A stretch of 64,000 bases of DNA from Chryseobacterium gleum (GTDB taxonomy: Bacteria; Bacteroidota; Bacteroidia; Flavobacteriales_D; Crocinitomicaceae), in contig CAMAXI010000007.1 of NCBI GenBank assembly GCA_945862165.1, positions 62,001 to 126,000 of the forward strand, written 5' to 3'. Below the pieces are notes generated by a model. It was not told the origin of the DNA. It worked only from the letters and a program-made list of their open reading frames with translations, and did no database searches. Shown piece by piece: positions 18,482 through 28,378 of the stretch (position 1 is the stretch's first letter; each line of letters opens with the position of its first letter). The position numbers and the translations under genes were made by a program.

Positions 18482-19234
18482 ATGGGACTCTTCTCTATAT
18501 TTTCAAAAAAAAAGCCAGCAATTCAATTACCTCCATTTGATTTTTCAACGATTGGAGTAGATATGCATAGTCATTTATTACACGGAATTGATGATGGTGC
18601 AGCTACATTGGATCATAGTATTGGTATGATTTTGAAATTTAAAGAGTTGGGGTATAAAAAACTGATTGCTACCCCGCATATCATGATGGATTGCTATCAG
18701 AATACGCCTGAAATAATTGCTGCAAAACACGCAGAGGTGAAAGCAGAATTAGAAAGACTAAATATTGATATTGAATTTGAAGCCGCTGCTGAAAATTTTT
18801 ATGAGGAGGCATTAACAGAATCTATCAAAGAAAAACGCGCGGTTACATTTAATGGTAATTACCTATTGTTTGAGTTTTCATTTTTTAGTGAACCTGCTCA
18901 AATAGATCAGTTAATTTTTGATATGTCTGTAAATGGTTATATTCCTGTTTTAGCGCATTACGAACGTTATCCCTATTATTTTAAAAATCCAGCAAAAATA
19001 GAGGAATACAGAAGCAAAGGAGTACAGATACAAGTCAATTTACTTTCTATTGTTGGGCATTATGGTCCAGACGTGATGGAACAAGCACATTATTTAATTG
19101 ATAATCAATTAGTCGATTTTGTTTCTTTAGATTGTCATCGTATTGAACATCTTGAGATTTTAGAAAGATGTGCATCCCATCCTTATTTTCATAAGTTGGC
19201 GGATCTTAATTTGAAAAATAAAGCATTGCTATAA
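18482..19234 (+). CDS. CpsB/CapC-type tyrosine-protein phosphatase (PHP family)
   Basis: 250 residues. A metal-dependent PHP-fold phosphatase: the N-terminal DMHSHLLHGIDDGAATLDHS, ATPHIMMDCYQNTP, the metal ligands in AAAENFYEEAL and VLAHYERYPYYF, and the C-terminal SLDCHRIEHLEIL match the CpsB/YwqE pattern. These enzymes remove phosphate from the tyrosine tail of BY-kinases that control capsule or exopolysaccharide chain length. It ends the nucleotide-sugar operon and is followed by a strong terminator. The presumed kinase partner is the Wzc-like protein at 48926-51367. Confidence 0.88.
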   Translation: MGLFSIFSKKKPAIQLPPFDFSTIGVDMHSHLLHGIDDGAATLDHSIGMILKFKELGYKKLIATPHIMMDCYQNTPEIIAAKHAEVKAELERLNIDIEFEAAAENFYEEALTESIKEKRAVTFNGNYLLFEFSFFSEPAQIDQLIFDMSVNGYIPVLAHYERYPYYFKNPAKIEEYRSKGVQIQVNLLSIVGHYGPDVMEQAHYLIDNQLVDFVSLDCHRIEHLEILERCASHPYFHKLADLNLKNKALL

Positions 19235-19237
19235 AAC

Positions 19238-19273
19238 AAAAAATCCTGCTAATTTAATTTAGCAGGATTTTTT
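19238..19273. terminator. Bidirectional terminator between the sugar operon and glyS
   Basis: AAAAAATCCTGCTAA and TTAGCAGGATTTTTT form a perfect 15-bp inverted repeat with a 6-base loop, A and T runs on both sides. It lies between two converging genes. The CCTGCTA core matches the terminator at 5887-5920. Confidence 0.9.
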
Positions 19274-19287
19274 CGTTTATACTTGAA

Positions 19288-20829
19288 TTATAAATTTCGT
19301 AATAAATTTCGCAAGTTTACTTTTTGATCAATTAAAGTATGTAATTCTGAAATTGTGATACGTACTTGTTGCATTGTGTCTCGGTCTCTCACAGTTACTG
19401 TGTTATTTTCCATTGTTTCATGGTCCACCATCACGCAGAAAGGAGTACCAATTGCATCTTGACGACGGTAACGTTTTCCGGGGGAATCTTTTTCATCGTA
19501 TTGGCATTGGAAATCATATTTTAATGTATCGAAGATTTCACGTGCTTTTTCTGGTAATCCATCTTTACGTGTCAAAGGCATAATAGCAACTTTGTATGGT
19601 GCTAATGCAGCAGGTAAAGAAAGAACTACTCGTTCAGAGCCATCTTCTAGTTTTTCGGTGTTTAAGGAATTACTCATTACCGCTAAAAACATACGGTCTA
19701 GTCCAACAGATGTTTCAACTACATACGGAACATAACTTTCATTTAATTCAGGGTCAAAGAATTGTAATTTTTTACCAGAAAATTCTTCATGTTGTTTTAA
19801 ATCGAAGTCTGTACGAGAATGTATCCCTTCTAATTCTTTGAATCCCATTGGGAAATCAAATTCAATATCACACGCTGCATTTGCATAATGCGCTAATTTA
19901 ATATGGTCATGTAAACGGTAAGCTTCATCCCCTAATCCAAGTGCTTTATGCCATTTTACACGTGCTTCTTTCCAGTATTCGTACCATTTCATTTCTTCTC
20001 CTGGGCGTACAAAAAATTGCATTTCCATTTGTTCGAATTCACGCATACGGAAAATGAACTGACGTGCAACGATTTCATTACGGAATGCTTTACCAATTTG
20101 AGCGATCCCAAAAGGAATTTTCATTCTTCCAGATTTTTGTACGTTCAAGAAATTCACAAAAATTCCTTGTGCAGTTTCTGGTCGTAAATAAATAGTAGCA
20201 GCATCTCCAGCAACGGAACCTAATTCTGTCGAGAACATCAAATTGAATTGACGAACTTCCGTCCAGTTTTTAGAACCGCTTATTGGACATACTATTTCTA
20301 AGTCTATGATTAATTGTTGCACCCCTTCTAAATCATTGTTTTCTAAAGTCGTACGCATACGATCTTCAATCTCCGTAATTTTTTGAGCATTTCGCAACAC
20401 ATTTGGATTTGTCGCAATAAATTGTGCCTTATCAAATGCATCACCAAATTTTTTAGAAGATTTTTCAACTTCTTTGTTAATTTTTTGACGAATTTTCTCC
20501 ATGTGTTCCTCGATCAATACGTCTGCACGGTATCTTTTTTTAGAATCCTTATTGTCAATCAATGGATCATTAAAAGCATCTACGTGACCAGAAGCTTTCC
20601 AAGTTGTTGGATGCATAAAAATAGCAGAGTCAATACCCACAATGTTTTCGTGCATTTGGGTCATCGATTTCCACCAATATGTTTTTAGATTATTTTTTAA
20701 TTCAGAACCCAATTGACCATAGTCATACGTTGCTGCTAATCCATCATATATTTCAGAGGATGGGAATACGTATCCATACTCTTTTGCGTGGGAAATAACT
20801 TCCTTTAATTTGTCTTCTTTTTGTTCCAT
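19288..20829 (-). CDS. glyS: Glycyl-tRNA synthetase, single-chain dimeric type
   Basis: 513 residues. It charges tRNA-Gly in the cytoplasm. This is the alpha2-type class II enzyme: N-terminal FPSSEIYDGLAATYDYGQLG, motif 2 region IGKAFRNEIVARQFIFRMRE with FEQMEMQFF, motif 3 TSVGLDRMFLAVM, and a C-terminal anticodon-binding domain (LAPYKVAIMPLTRK to the end). Cys-containing stretch IVCPISGSKNWTEVR occupies the insertion. The gene stands alone, with a -7 box (TACTTTTG) 5 bases before the ATG. Confidence 0.96.
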   Translation of the reverse strand: MEQKEDKLKEVISHAKEYGYVFPSSEIYDGLAATYDYGQLGSELKNNLKTYWWKSMTQMHENIVGIDSAIFMHPTTWKASGHVDAFNDPLIDNKDSKKRYRADVLIEEHMEKIRQKINKEVEKSSKKFGDAFDKAQFIATNPNVLRNAQKITEIEDRMRTTLENNDLEGVQQLIIDLEIVCPISGSKNWTEVRQFNLMFSTELGSVAGDAATIYLRPETAQGIFVNFLNVQKSGRMKIPFGIAQIGKAFRNEIVARQFIFRMREFEQMEMQFFVRPGEEMKWYEYWKEARVKWHKALGLGDEAYRLHDHIKLAHYANAACDIEFDFPMGFKELEGIHSRTDFDLKQHEEFSGKKLQFFDPELNESYVPYVVETSVGLDRMFLAVMSNSLNTEKLEDGSERVVLSLPAALAPYKVAIMPLTRKDGLPEKAREIFDTLKYDFQCQYDEKDSPGKRYRRQDAIGTPFCVMVDHETMENNTVTVRDRDTMQQVRITISELHTLIDQKVNLRNLLRNL

Positions 20830-20833
20830 AATA

Positions 20834-20841
20834 CAAAAGTA
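20834..20841 (-). promoter_or_regulatory. Putative -7 element of glyS
   Basis: TACTTTTG on the minus strand is a full match to TAnnTTTG. Its G lies 5 bases before the A of the glyS ATG, so the mRNA may start at the start codon. Confidence 0.45.
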
Positions 20842-20935
20842 AAAGAAGTACGAAAACTAATGTGTCTTAAAAGTTAATTTTCTTCAAAAAAAGCCAACAA
20901 GATTGAACTTACAAACCAAGTCCTGAATTAATTAT

Positions 20936-20943
20936 TAAATTTG
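20936..20943 (+). promoter_or_regulatory. Putative -7 element of the prolyl isomerase genes
   Basis: TAAATTTG, 21 bases before the ATG at 20964, matches the -7 consensus. No clear -33 TTTG is seen. Confidence 0.4.
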
Positions 20944-20963
20944 TTGGGAATAAATTAAAAATT

Positions 20964-21689
20964 ATGAAAAAAATTATCTTAAGTGCTTCAGCTGTATTAC
21001 TTTCTTTAACAACGATGGCACAAGCACCAGCAACAAAAGCATCGAACAAAAAAGGAGATGTAGCACAAGGTATTCAGTTGAATAATGAATTAGATAGTGT
21101 ATCTTATTTAATTGGTAGAATATTAGGAGAAAATGTATTGCGTGATTTATCCAATGCGAATAAAGAATTGGTCATTAAAGGACTTTCAGATCGTTTGAAA
21201 GATAATCCGAGTATCTGTAATGATCCGCAAAACAAAATTATCAGTGCATACTTTCAAAAAGCGGAAGCTGAAAAAAAAGCGATCCTTGCAAAAGAAGGAA
21301 TGAAAGCGCGTGAAGAAGGAATTGTTTTCTTGAACGCGAATAAAACAAAAACAAATATTCAATCTACACCAAGTGGATTACAGTATGAAGTAGTTGTTTT
21401 AGGTAAAGGAGAAAAGCCGAAAGCTACCGACCAAGTAACTGTTCATTATCACGGTACAACTACCGAAGGTAAAGTGTTTGATAGTTCTGTAGATCGAGGA
21501 GAGCCAGCAACTTTTGGATTAAACCAAGTAATTAAAGGATGGACAGAAGGTTTACAGTTAATGCCAGTAGGTTCCAAATTTAAATTTTATATACCGCAAG
21601 AATTAGCGTATGGTGAACAATCTCCTTCTCCAGCTATAAAACCTTATTCTGTTTTGATTTTTGAAGTAGAGTTATTGAAAATTAATTAA
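20964..21689 (+). CDS. Secreted FKBP-type peptidyl-prolyl isomerase (FkpA/Mip-like)
   Basis: 241 residues. Signal peptide MKKIILSASAVLLSLTTMAQA, then an alpha-helical dimerisation-type N-domain (about 30-120, with SYLIGRILGENVLRDL) and a C-terminal FKBP domain (about 135-241). The FKBP domain has VTVHYHGTTTEGKVFDSS, the Phe and Trp of VIKGWTEGLQLMPVGSKFKF and LAYGEQSP. It should catalyse Xaa-Pro isomerisation and act as a folding factor in the periplasm. It is followed after 2 bases by a second isomerase, so the two form one folding module. Confidence 0.92.
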   Translation: MKKIILSASAVLLSLTTMAQAPATKASNKKGDVAQGIQLNNELDSVSYLIGRILGENVLRDLSNANKELVIKGLSDRLKDNPSICNDPQNKIISAYFQKAEAEKKAILAKEGMKAREEGIVFLNANKTKTNIQSTPSGLQYEVVVLGKGEKPKATDQVTVHYHGTTTEGKVFDSSVDRGEPATFGLNQVIKGWTEGLQLMPVGSKFKFYIPQELAYGEQSPSPAIKPYSVLIFEVELLKIN

Positions 21690-21691
21690 TT

Positions 21692-22738
21692 ATGAAGTTT
21701 TTAGCATTACTATTTTTTTGTGTAAGTTCTACTATTACTGTTTTTTCACAACAATTAGCGGATGGTTTATACGCAAAGCTTGAAACAAGCAAGGGCGAAA
21801 TACTACTTAAATTAGAACCTGAAAAAGCACCTCTAACAGTTGCTAACTTTGTTGGTTTAGCAGAAGGTAATTATCAATTTGCTGGTAAAAGTTTTACAAA
21901 ACCTTTTTACGATAGTTTGAAATTTCACCGTGTGATCGCAAATTTTATGATACAAGGTGGATGTCCTTTGGGAACAGGAAGTGGAGATCCAGGATATAAG
22001 TTCTACGATGAGTTTGATTCGTCACTAAAACACGATGGCCCCGGTGTACTTTCGATGGCTAATTCTGGACCAAATACAAATGGGAGTCAATTTTTTATTA
22101 CCCATGTTGCAACTCCATGGTTAGATAATAAACACGCTATTTTCGGACATGTGGTGGAAGGACAAGAAGTAGTAAATAAAATTGCACAAAATGATGTCAT
22201 TCTACATGTTAAAATTTTGCGGATTGGAGGTAAATACCAAAAATATAACCCCTTGACTGCTTTAGTAGAAAAACGTAAAGACCATACGCAGATAGTGTTA
22301 GATTCAGCCAAACGTAGTTTCCCAAATGCGAAACAATCTGTTACAGGATTAACCTATGTTTTAGAGACTAAAATGAATGGGTTAACTCCAAAAGCGGGAG
22401 ATACTTTAACGGTTCATTATACAGGTTATCTATTATCTGGAAAAAAATTCGAGTCCTCCCGAGATGGTGAAGCAACCCCTATTACTTTTGTTTACAAAAC
22501 ACAAGGGATGATTCCTGGTTTTGATGAAGCAGTAGGTATGTTGGTGAAAGGAGGAAAAGGACGTTTTTATTTACCTTATTATTTAGCATACGATCACCGT
22601 CAAGCAGGTTCAATAAATGCTTATTCTGATTTAATTTTTGACTTGGAGTTAGTGAATATTAAAGCAGCCACTCAAGTAACATCCGATTCTAAAAAATGGT
22701 ATCAAAAAATATTTTCTTGTCGTTCAAAACAATCCTAA
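21692..22738 (+). CDS. Dual-domain prolyl isomerase: cyclophilin fused to FKBP
   Basis: 348 residues with a signal peptide (LALLFFCVSSTITVFSQQ). Residues about 27-175 are a cyclophilin: FHRVIANFMIQGGCPLGTG with the catalytic Arg, GVLSMANSGPNTNGSQFFI and WLDNKHAIFGHVVEG. Residues about 215-325 are an FKBP: LTVHYTGYLLSGKKFESS, MIPGFDEAVGMLVKGGKGRF and LAYDHRQ. Both active sites look intact although the FKBP Trp position is Phe. Such cyclophilin-FKBP fusions (dual-family immunophilins) are known from some flavobacteria. A short tail of low conservation follows. The last 43 bases overlap the mannosyltransferase gene. Confidence 0.92.
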   Translation: MKFLALLFFCVSSTITVFSQQLADGLYAKLETSKGEILLKLEPEKAPLTVANFVGLAEGNYQFAGKSFTKPFYDSLKFHRVIANFMIQGGCPLGTGSGDPGYKFYDEFDSSLKHDGPGVLSMANSGPNTNGSQFFITHVATPWLDNKHAIFGHVVEGQEVVNKIAQNDVILHVKILRIGGKYQKYNPLTALVEKRKDHTQIVLDSAKRSFPNAKQSVTGLTYVLETKMNGLTPKAGDTLTVHYTGYLLSGKKFESSRDGEATPITFVYKTQGMIPGFDEAVGMLVKGGKGRFYLPYYLAYDHRQAGSINAYSDLIFDLELVNIKAATQVTSDSKKWYQKIFSCRSKQS

Positions 22739-24156
22739 TTGTAGGACTTTTTTTTCGTGTTTTAACTGCTGTTTTTTCGGAAGGGTATGGAATGCATGAT
22801 GATCATTTTTTGACCATCGAAGCTTCTTCTTCTTGGGCAAATAATTATGATTATAATCACTGGTTGCCTTGGACTGAAGGAAGTACAGGAAAACCGGAAG
22901 GACATAGTTTCACTTATGTTGGATTAAATTACTTGTTTTTTGCAAGTTGTAAATTCATAGGTATAAATGACCCTAAAATCTTAATGGTAATCAATCGATT
23001 ACTCCATGCACTATTATCCATTTTAGTAGTTTATTTTGGGGTTAAAATCACTGAAAAAGTATCTAATAGAAAAAATGCAATTACAGTTGGATGGATTTTG
23101 TCTTTGTTGTGGTTACTCCCTTTTATGTCGGTGCGAAATTTAGTAGAAATGGTTTCTATTCCATTTTTGATGTGGGGCATGTGGTTACTATTGAAAGCAG
23201 AAAATAGCCGGAAACTATTTTTTTATGCTGGGTTATTAATTGGTTTTGCAATTTCGTTTCGTTTTCAAGTGGCAATTTTTACGGTAGGTGTTGCCGGGTA
23301 TTATTTGTTTAGGCGTCAGTTTACGGCATTTTTCTATTTTAGTTTAGGAAATATAGTATCTTTTTGTTTGACGCAAGGACCAGTAGATTTTTATGTTTGG
23401 GGGTACCCTTTTGCGGAATTTATTGGGTATGTTGAATATAATTTGCATCAGGGTACGCAGTATTTGCCTAACACCAATTATTTCATGTATTTCTATGTTT
23501 TGTTTGGTGTATTGCTATTTCCTTTTGGATTATTGATCGGTACTGGCTTTTTTAGAAGTGCTAAAAAACAACTATTTTTATTTGTACCAACCGCTGCTTT
23601 TATTGTATTTCATACCCTATATCCAAATCGGCAAGAGCGGTTTATCTTGTCTATTTTACCGTTCTTCATCATTTTAGGAGTGATTGGTTTTGAATCGTTG
23701 AAAGAACGCGCTTTTTGGAATAAGGCTTGGAATTTCTCCTGGAAGTTTTTTTGGATCTTAAATATTCCTTTATTATTGTTTTTTACGTTTGCTTCGACTA
23801 AAAAATCTAGAATAGATGCTATGTATGCTTTGTATGGGACAGAAAAAAATAATCCAAAAATATTAATGGAGGGTTCTGGTGATGCAGCTACTTCTCAAAT
23901 GCCTAAATTTTATGCCAATAAATGGTATGCTAGTTTTAAAGATGTAGCGGTATTAACGAATGATTCTACTTTTAAAGCAGATTATATTTTCTTTAGTGGA
24001 AAAGGCGGATTGCAGGAGCGTGTTTCATATTATAAAAAACAATATCCTCATTTACATTTGTATAAGGTTTGTTCTCCAAGTACGATTGATCAAATTGTAC
24101 ATGATTTAAATCCTCGAAATGTGAATGAATATATTGAGGTTTGGAAAGTAAAATAA
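22696..24156 (+). CDS. Polytopic glycosyltransferase, GT22/Alg9-PIG-B-like mannosyltransferase
   Basis: 486 residues, about ten transmembrane segments. The first luminal loop carries the acidic motif YGMHDDHFLTIEASSSW; Asp/His here is typical of GT-C enzymes, which use lipid-linked sugars. The later TLYPNRQERFILSILPFF is the counterpart of the HKEERF-like motif of the GT22 family. Substrate and acceptor are unknown. The start at 22696 lies inside the end of the isomerase gene; the next Met (residue 32) would remove the first membrane helix, so the overlapping start is preferred. Confidence 0.72.
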   Translation: MVSKNIFLSFKTILIVGLFFRVLTAVFSEGYGMHDDHFLTIEASSSWANNYDYNHWLPWTEGSTGKPEGHSFTYVGLNYLFFASCKFIGINDPKILMVINRLLHALLSILVVYFGVKITEKVSNRKNAITVGWILSLLWLLPFMSVRNLVEMVSIPFLMWGMWLLLKAENSRKLFFYAGLLIGFAISFRFQVAIFTVGVAGYYLFRRQFTAFFYFSLGNIVSFCLTQGPVDFYVWGYPFAEFIGYVEYNLHQGTQYLPNTNYFMYFYVLFGVLLFPFGLLIGTGFFRSAKKQLFLFVPTAAFIVFHTLYPNRQERFILSILPFFIILGVIGFESLKERAFWNKAWNFSWKFFWILNIPLLLFFTFASTKKSRIDAMYALYGTEKNNPKILMEGSGDAATSQMPKFYANKWYASFKDVAVLTNDSTFKADYIFFSGKGGLQERVSYYKKQYPHLHLYKVCSPSTIDQIVHDLNPRNVNEYIEVWKVK

Positions 24157-24157
24157 T

Positions 24158-24880
24158 TTATTTTACCGTTTCAAAAACAGCTTTAAAATCTTCTTCATTT
24201 CCAAACCATGTATTGGCTTTTAATCCAATATTTCTAGCGCGTTCGGGTTGCTTAACACTTTTCAACCCTTCAATGGTTTGAATAACCGCTGTTTTTAGAA
24301 ATTCTTTCTCCTTTTCAGTGAAATAATCCAGATTAGTTAGACGCTCCAAAGAATTTTGATTTTCGTTCCAAACAATCATCGCTCCAGGAAGATCTTTTGT
24401 GTGTTTTTTTAAAGCACCGTCCATGAGTATAACCGAAATGTCATCTGCATATAAAGATTTTAATTTCGTGTTGAATTCTAGCGCTTTTTTATAATTCTTA
24501 TCTTTAAATTCCTCTAGGATATACTCAATTAAAGTTTCTTTCATTTCAAGATAAAATTCTACTTCCTTATCGTACACTTCTTTTGTAATGTCTTTCTGAA
24601 TACATTTTGCTAAGCATACTATGCTTTGTTCATAGGCGTCCTTGTATTTTGACTCTTTATTCTTTTGCTGAGAGATTTTAAATAAGGCTTTAGAAAGATA
24701 AACGTATGGTATAGCATCGTTTTTTGTTTCAGGTTTTAAGGCATATTTCTGTGCTTTATCGACCAATTTTTTATAATCGTTTCCTACATATAAAGTGAAT
24801 AAATCGCTATATAAAGGAGGTTGCGCTTTAAGCAGATTAAAAGAAAATAGAATAAATACTAGTACTATTGCTTTTTGCAT
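24158..24880 (-). CDS. Secreted protein of unknown function, helical repeat-like
   Basis: 240 residues with a signal peptide (IVLVFILFSFNLLKAQ). The rest is predicted all-helical, charged and Lys/Glu rich, with TPR-like spacing (AIPYVYLSKALFKISQQ, EEFKDKNYKKALEFNTKLK). No family was recognised. It is transcribed towards the mannosyltransferase gene with one base between stops. A full -7 box is at 24901-24908, 21 bases before its ATG. Confidence 0.6.
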   Translation of the reverse strand: MQKAIVLVFILFSFNLLKAQPPLYSDLFTLYVGNDYKKLVDKAQKYALKPETKNDAIPYVYLSKALFKISQQKNKESKYKDAYEQSIVCLAKCIQKDITKEVYDKEVEFYLEMKETLIEYILEEFKDKNYKKALEFNTKLKSLYADDISVILMDGALKKHTKDLPGAMIVWNENQNSLERLTNLDYFTEKEKEFLKTAVIQTIEGLKSVKQPERARNIGLKANTWFGNEEDFKAVFETVK

Positions 24881-24900
24881 CGTTTTTGATTTTTAGATTT

Positions 24901-24908
24901 CAAAATTA
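24901..24908 (-). promoter_or_regulatory. Putative -7 element of the gene at 24158-24880
   Basis: TAATTTTG on the minus strand matches TAnnTTTG and leaves a leader of about 16 bases. Confidence 0.4.
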
Positions 24909-24933
24909 CCCAAGACAATTAAATTGCAATAAT

Positions 24934-27009
24934 TTATTCCACACTCTTTATCAACAATTCTAGTATTGAAATAGCTGCAGTTGGAATTTTAGTGCCTGGA
25001 CCAAAAACTCCAAAAACTCCTTTTTCATACAAGAAATCATAATCTTTTGCTGGAATAACCCCACCAGCGATGACCATAATGTCTGCTCTTCCAAGTGACT
25101 TTAGTTCTTCAATAACTGCTGGAATTAAGGTTTTATGTCCTGCTGCTAATGAGCTAATACCAAGGATATGTACATCATTCTCAATCGCTTGTTTGGCTAC
25201 TTCTTGCGGTGTTTGAAATAAAGGGCTGATATCCACATCAAACCCCATATCCGCGAAGGATGTTGCAATAATTTTAGCTCCTCGATCGTGGCCATCTTGA
25301 CCCATCTTTGCTACCATAATACGCGGTCTTCTTCCTTCTAAGTACGCGAATTTATCGGCTAAAGCAATTGCTTTTTTAAAATCTTCATTTTTCATAACTC
25401 CTTTTGCATATACGCCTTGAATCGAATGTATTTTAGCTTGGTATCTTCCAAAAACACGTTCCAATGCATCTGAAATTTCTCCTAATGTTGCTCTATTTCG
25501 TGCGCAAACAATTGCTGCCTCCAACAAGTTACCTTCGTCTGTTTGCGCAATTTTTTCGATGGCTAAAAGGCTTTCTTGGACTAGCGTAGTATCTCTTTCG
25601 GTTTTCAACTTGTTAAGTTGTTCCACTTGCTGAATACGAACCGAATCATTATTGATTTCCAAAGTTTCAATCGGTTCTTCTTTTGCGAGTTGGTAACGGT
25701 TTACTCCAACAATTATGTCTTCCTCACCATCTATGCGTGCTTGTTTTGTTGTTGCTGCTTCCTCAATACGCATTTTCGGAATGCCTGCCTCTATCGCTTT
25801 TGTCATTCCACCCAAAGTTTCCACTTCCTCAATTAATTCCCAAGCTTCTTGACAAAGTGTTTCTGTTAAAGTTTCAATGGCTTTACTTCCTTCGGTTGGG
25901 TCAATAATTCCTGTAATTCCAATTTCTTCCTGTAAATAGATTTGGGTGTTTCGCGCGATTCTAGCAGAAAAATCTGTCGGTAAAGCAATCGCTTCATCCA
26001 ATGAATTTGTATGTAACGATTGTGTTCCCCCTAGAACAGCTGCTAATGCTTCGATACAAGTACGGGTAACATTATTGAATGGGTCTTGTTCGGTTAAACT
26101 CCAACCAGATGTTTGGCAGTGTGTTCGCAATGCCATCGATTTTTCTTTTTTAGGATTAAATTGTTTGACAATTTTCGCCCATAATAATCTTCCTGCGCGC
26201 AATTTGGCAATTTCTACCATGGGTTTCATACCGATTCCCCAGAAGAAACTTAAGCGCGGTGCAAAATCATCGATATCCAAACCTACATTAATTCCAGCAC
26301 GTAAATACTCTAATCCATCGGCAAGCGTATATGCAAGTTCTTGTGCAGCAGTCGCGCCAGCTTCATGCATGTGGTATCCAGAAATAGATATCGAGTTGAA
26401 TTTCGGCATATATTTAGTCGTGTACGCAAATATATCCGCGATAATCCGCATGGATGGAGTGGGAGGATAAATGTAGGTGTTACGCACCATAAATTCTTTC
26501 AAGATGTCGTTCTGTATTGTTCCTGAAAGTAATTCTTGTTTTACCCCTTGTTCTTCTGCGGCAACAATATAGAATGCTAAAATTGGAATTACTGCACCAT
26601 TCATTGTCATAGAAACAGACATTTGATCCAATGGGATTTGGTCAAATAATACTTTCATGTCTAAAACGGAGTCAATTGCTACTCCTGCTTTTCCAACATC
26701 CCCAGTAACGCGTGGATGATCAGAATCGTATCCACGATGTGTGGCCAAATCAAAGGCAACCGAAAGTCCTTTTTGTCCAGCTGCTAAATTGCGTTGATAG
26801 AATGCGTTGGATTCTTCTGCTGTCGAAAATCCTGCGTATTGTCGAATTGTCCAAGAACGAGAACGGTACATGGATGCATAGGGTCCGCCTAAAAATGGCG
26901 CAATACCTGACTTGAATCCAATGTGTTCAGGGTATGTATATGGTTTGATTACCGGATTTGAAGTTGGTAAGTCTTTCCAATCGGTTTTTGTGAAATCTAT
27001 GTTTTTCAT
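24934..27009 (-). CDS. mutB: Methylmalonyl-CoA mutase, large (catalytic) subunit
   Basis: 691 residues. An adenosylcobalamin enzyme that interconverts methylmalonyl-CoA and succinyl-CoA, linking propionate, odd-chain fatty acid and branched amino acid metabolism to the TCA cycle. The TIM-barrel domain holds [22 protein letters not shown], the substrate Tyr/His region [19 protein letters not shown] and [16 protein letters not shown]. The C-terminal B12 domain has the lower-ligand motif DGHDRGAK and [15 protein letters not shown]. It is 4 bases downstream of mutA in the same operon. Confidence 0.96.
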   Translation of the reverse strand: MKNIDFTKTDWKDLPTSNPVIKPYTYPEHIGFKSGIAPFLGGPYASMYRSRSWTIRQYAGFSTAEESNAFYQRNLAAGQKGLSVAFDLATHRGYDSDHPRVTGDVGKAGVAIDSVLDMKVLFDQIPLDQMSVSMTMNGAVIPILAFYIVAAEEQGVKQELLSGTIQNDILKEFMVRNTYIYPPTPSMRIIADIFAYTTKYMPKFNSISISGYHMHEAGATAAQELAYTLADGLEYLRAGINVGLDIDDFAPRLSFFWGIGMKPMVEIAKLRAGRLLWAKIVKQFNPKKEKSMALRTHCQTSGWSLTEQDPFNNVTRTCIEALAAVLGGTQSLHTNSLDEAIALPTDFSARIARNTQIYLQEEIGITGIIDPTEGSKAIETLTETLCQEAWELIEEVETLGGMTKAIEAGIPKMRIEEAATTKQARIDGEEDIIVGVNRYQLAKEEPIETLEINNDSVRIQQVEQLNKLKTERDTTLVQESLLAIEKIAQTDEGNLLEAAIVCARNRATLGEISDALERVFGRYQAKIHSIQGVYAKGVMKNEDFKKAIALADKFAYLEGRRPRIMVAKMGQDGHDRGAKIIATSFADMGFDVDISPLFQTPQEVAKQAIENDVHILGISSLAAGHKTLIPAVIEELKSLGRADIMVIAGGVIPAKDYDFLYEKGVFGVFGPGTKIPTAAISILELLIKSVE

Positions 27010-27013
27010 TTTT

Positions 27014-28243
27014 TTACAATTTTTCAGACAATCTATTTTCGAATTCCTTTTCCAAAATCAATGGATTTATTCCCATAAAAGTTTCTTCCGCTTCTCTCCA
27101 AGTTGTGTTTGAAAGATCCGGGTCTAAATAGTTATTTATTCCTACCAAAACTTGTTTTTTCTCCAAGATGTTTTGTATGCTTTTAGAACGTACACGTGCA
27201 ATTTCAGTTGTTAAATAAGCTTCTGCTGCTGAAGTATTTACACCTCCTTGTTCTTCAATTATTTGGAATAATTTCCACGCTTCGTTTGCTAGCGTTGTCG
27301 TATATTTTTCAAGAATCAGACTTCCTTCTAATGGATCTACGAGTTGATTTATTTCGGCTTCATCTTTTAAGATCAACGAAATATTAATCGCCATTCGCTC
27401 TGAAAAAGGGCTACTTCCAGTTGTTGCAAGTAAATCGTATGGTTGAATGATTAGTTGATCCACACCACTTAATACTGCGGATAAACCTTCCGTAGTTTGT
27501 CGAAGTAGGTTTGTGTAAGGATCTTGTAAGGATTTATTTACAAAACCTGTTTTAGCTGTAATATAAGTTTTAGCAGTTGCTCCATATGCTGTTTTTATTT
27601 TATTCCAAAGCACTTGAAATGCTCTAAACTTTGCAATTTCCAAGAGAAAATTTGGACCAATTCCAAAGGTGAAATGGATTGGTTCGTTTGGATCTTTAGC
27701 AAGTAAATTTTTTCCTTTTGCTAATGCGTATGCTAATGATTGCTTTATATTTCCGCCGATAGCATACACTCCATACGAATTTACGGTATTTTGCTTGGAA
27801 TTTACCTGTATAAATAACGGAGACTTATCCGAAAACCAAGCGCGAATTAAAGTAGCTTGTTCTTCGTCTTTTGTCGTGAAATAGGTATATATGTATGCAA
27901 TTTCAATGCCCGCGAGTAATACGGGTAGTTGAACATTTTGAAGTTGTGTTACATCGAAGTTTAATGCATTTGCTCCTAAATTTAGTTGGAGTAACGCAAA
28001 TTGATTCGCTGTCTTTTCATTGCTAACCTGAATTTCTACGCCAATTTTCCAATCGTTTGTTGTTGGTTTTTCATAGTTTAGAATTTTGGTGTTCGCTGTA
28101 TAGATATCGGTAAAAGTCAATTCCTCTATTTCGTTTTTAAAAGCGGTTGGATCATCCGTGTTTTCAGATTTTAATTCTTTGATTAACTGTGTTTTCCAAT
28201 CAGAAAGATTCGGTTTTTCAAATGCTTCAAATAGTTTTTTCAT
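27014..28243 (-). CDS. mutA: Methylmalonyl-CoA mutase, small (non-catalytic) subunit
   Basis: 409 residues from the ATG at 28243. An in-frame upstream ATG at 28315 is rejected because a full -7 box (28274-28281) lies between the two and the extra 24 residues look unrelated. The protein corresponds to the mutase barrel region: [49 protein letters not shown] and [21 protein letters not shown]. There is no C-terminal cobalamin-binding domain, so it is shorter than the small subunit of many other bacteria. It forms the heterodimer with MutB. Confidence 0.93.
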   Translation of the reverse strand: MKKLFEAFEKPNLSDWKTQLIKELKSENTDDPTAFKNEIEELTFTDIYTANTKILNYEKPTTNDWKIGVEIQVSNEKTANQFALLQLNLGANALNFDVTQLQNVQLPVLLAGIEIAYIYTYFTTKDEEQATLIRAWFSDKSPLFIQVNSKQNTVNSYGVYAIGGNIKQSLAYALAKGKNLLAKDPNEPIHFTFGIGPNFLLEIAKFRAFQVLWNKIKTAYGATAKTYITAKTGFVNKSLQDPYTNLLRQTTEGLSAVLSGVDQLIIQPYDLLATTGSSPFSERMAINISLILKDEAEINQLVDPLEGSLILEKYTTTLANEAWKLFQIIEEQGGVNTSAAEAYLTTEIARVRSKSIQNILEKKQVLVGINNYLDPDLSNTTWREAEETFMGINPLILEKEFENRLSEKL

Positions 28244-28273
28244 TCGTTTGGATTGAAAATAAAAATATACAAT

Positions 28274-28281
28274 CAAAGGTA
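28274..28281 (-). promoter_or_regulatory. Putative -7 element of mutA-mutB
   Basis: TACCTTTG on the minus strand matches TAnnTTTG, about 30 bases before the chosen mutA ATG. It supports the start at 28243. Confidence 0.45.
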
Positions 28282-28336
28282 AGGATATATCTAGGAAATA
28301 AAAAGTATACCGCAAAAGTCTATGCTTTAGATATAT

Positions 28337-28344
28337 TATATTTG
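28337..28344 (+). promoter_or_regulatory. Putative -7 element of the HMA lipoprotein gene
   Basis: TATATTTG, a full match, 35 bases before the ATG at 28379. No clear -33 TTTG. Confidence 0.4.
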
Positions 28345-28378
28345 TGCTATTAAATGCTAATTACTTTTATATCACCTT

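Noticed and set aside
25946-26470. 174-codon plus-strand ORF opposite mutB
   Set aside because: Reverse-frame shadow of a strongly conserved mutase region.
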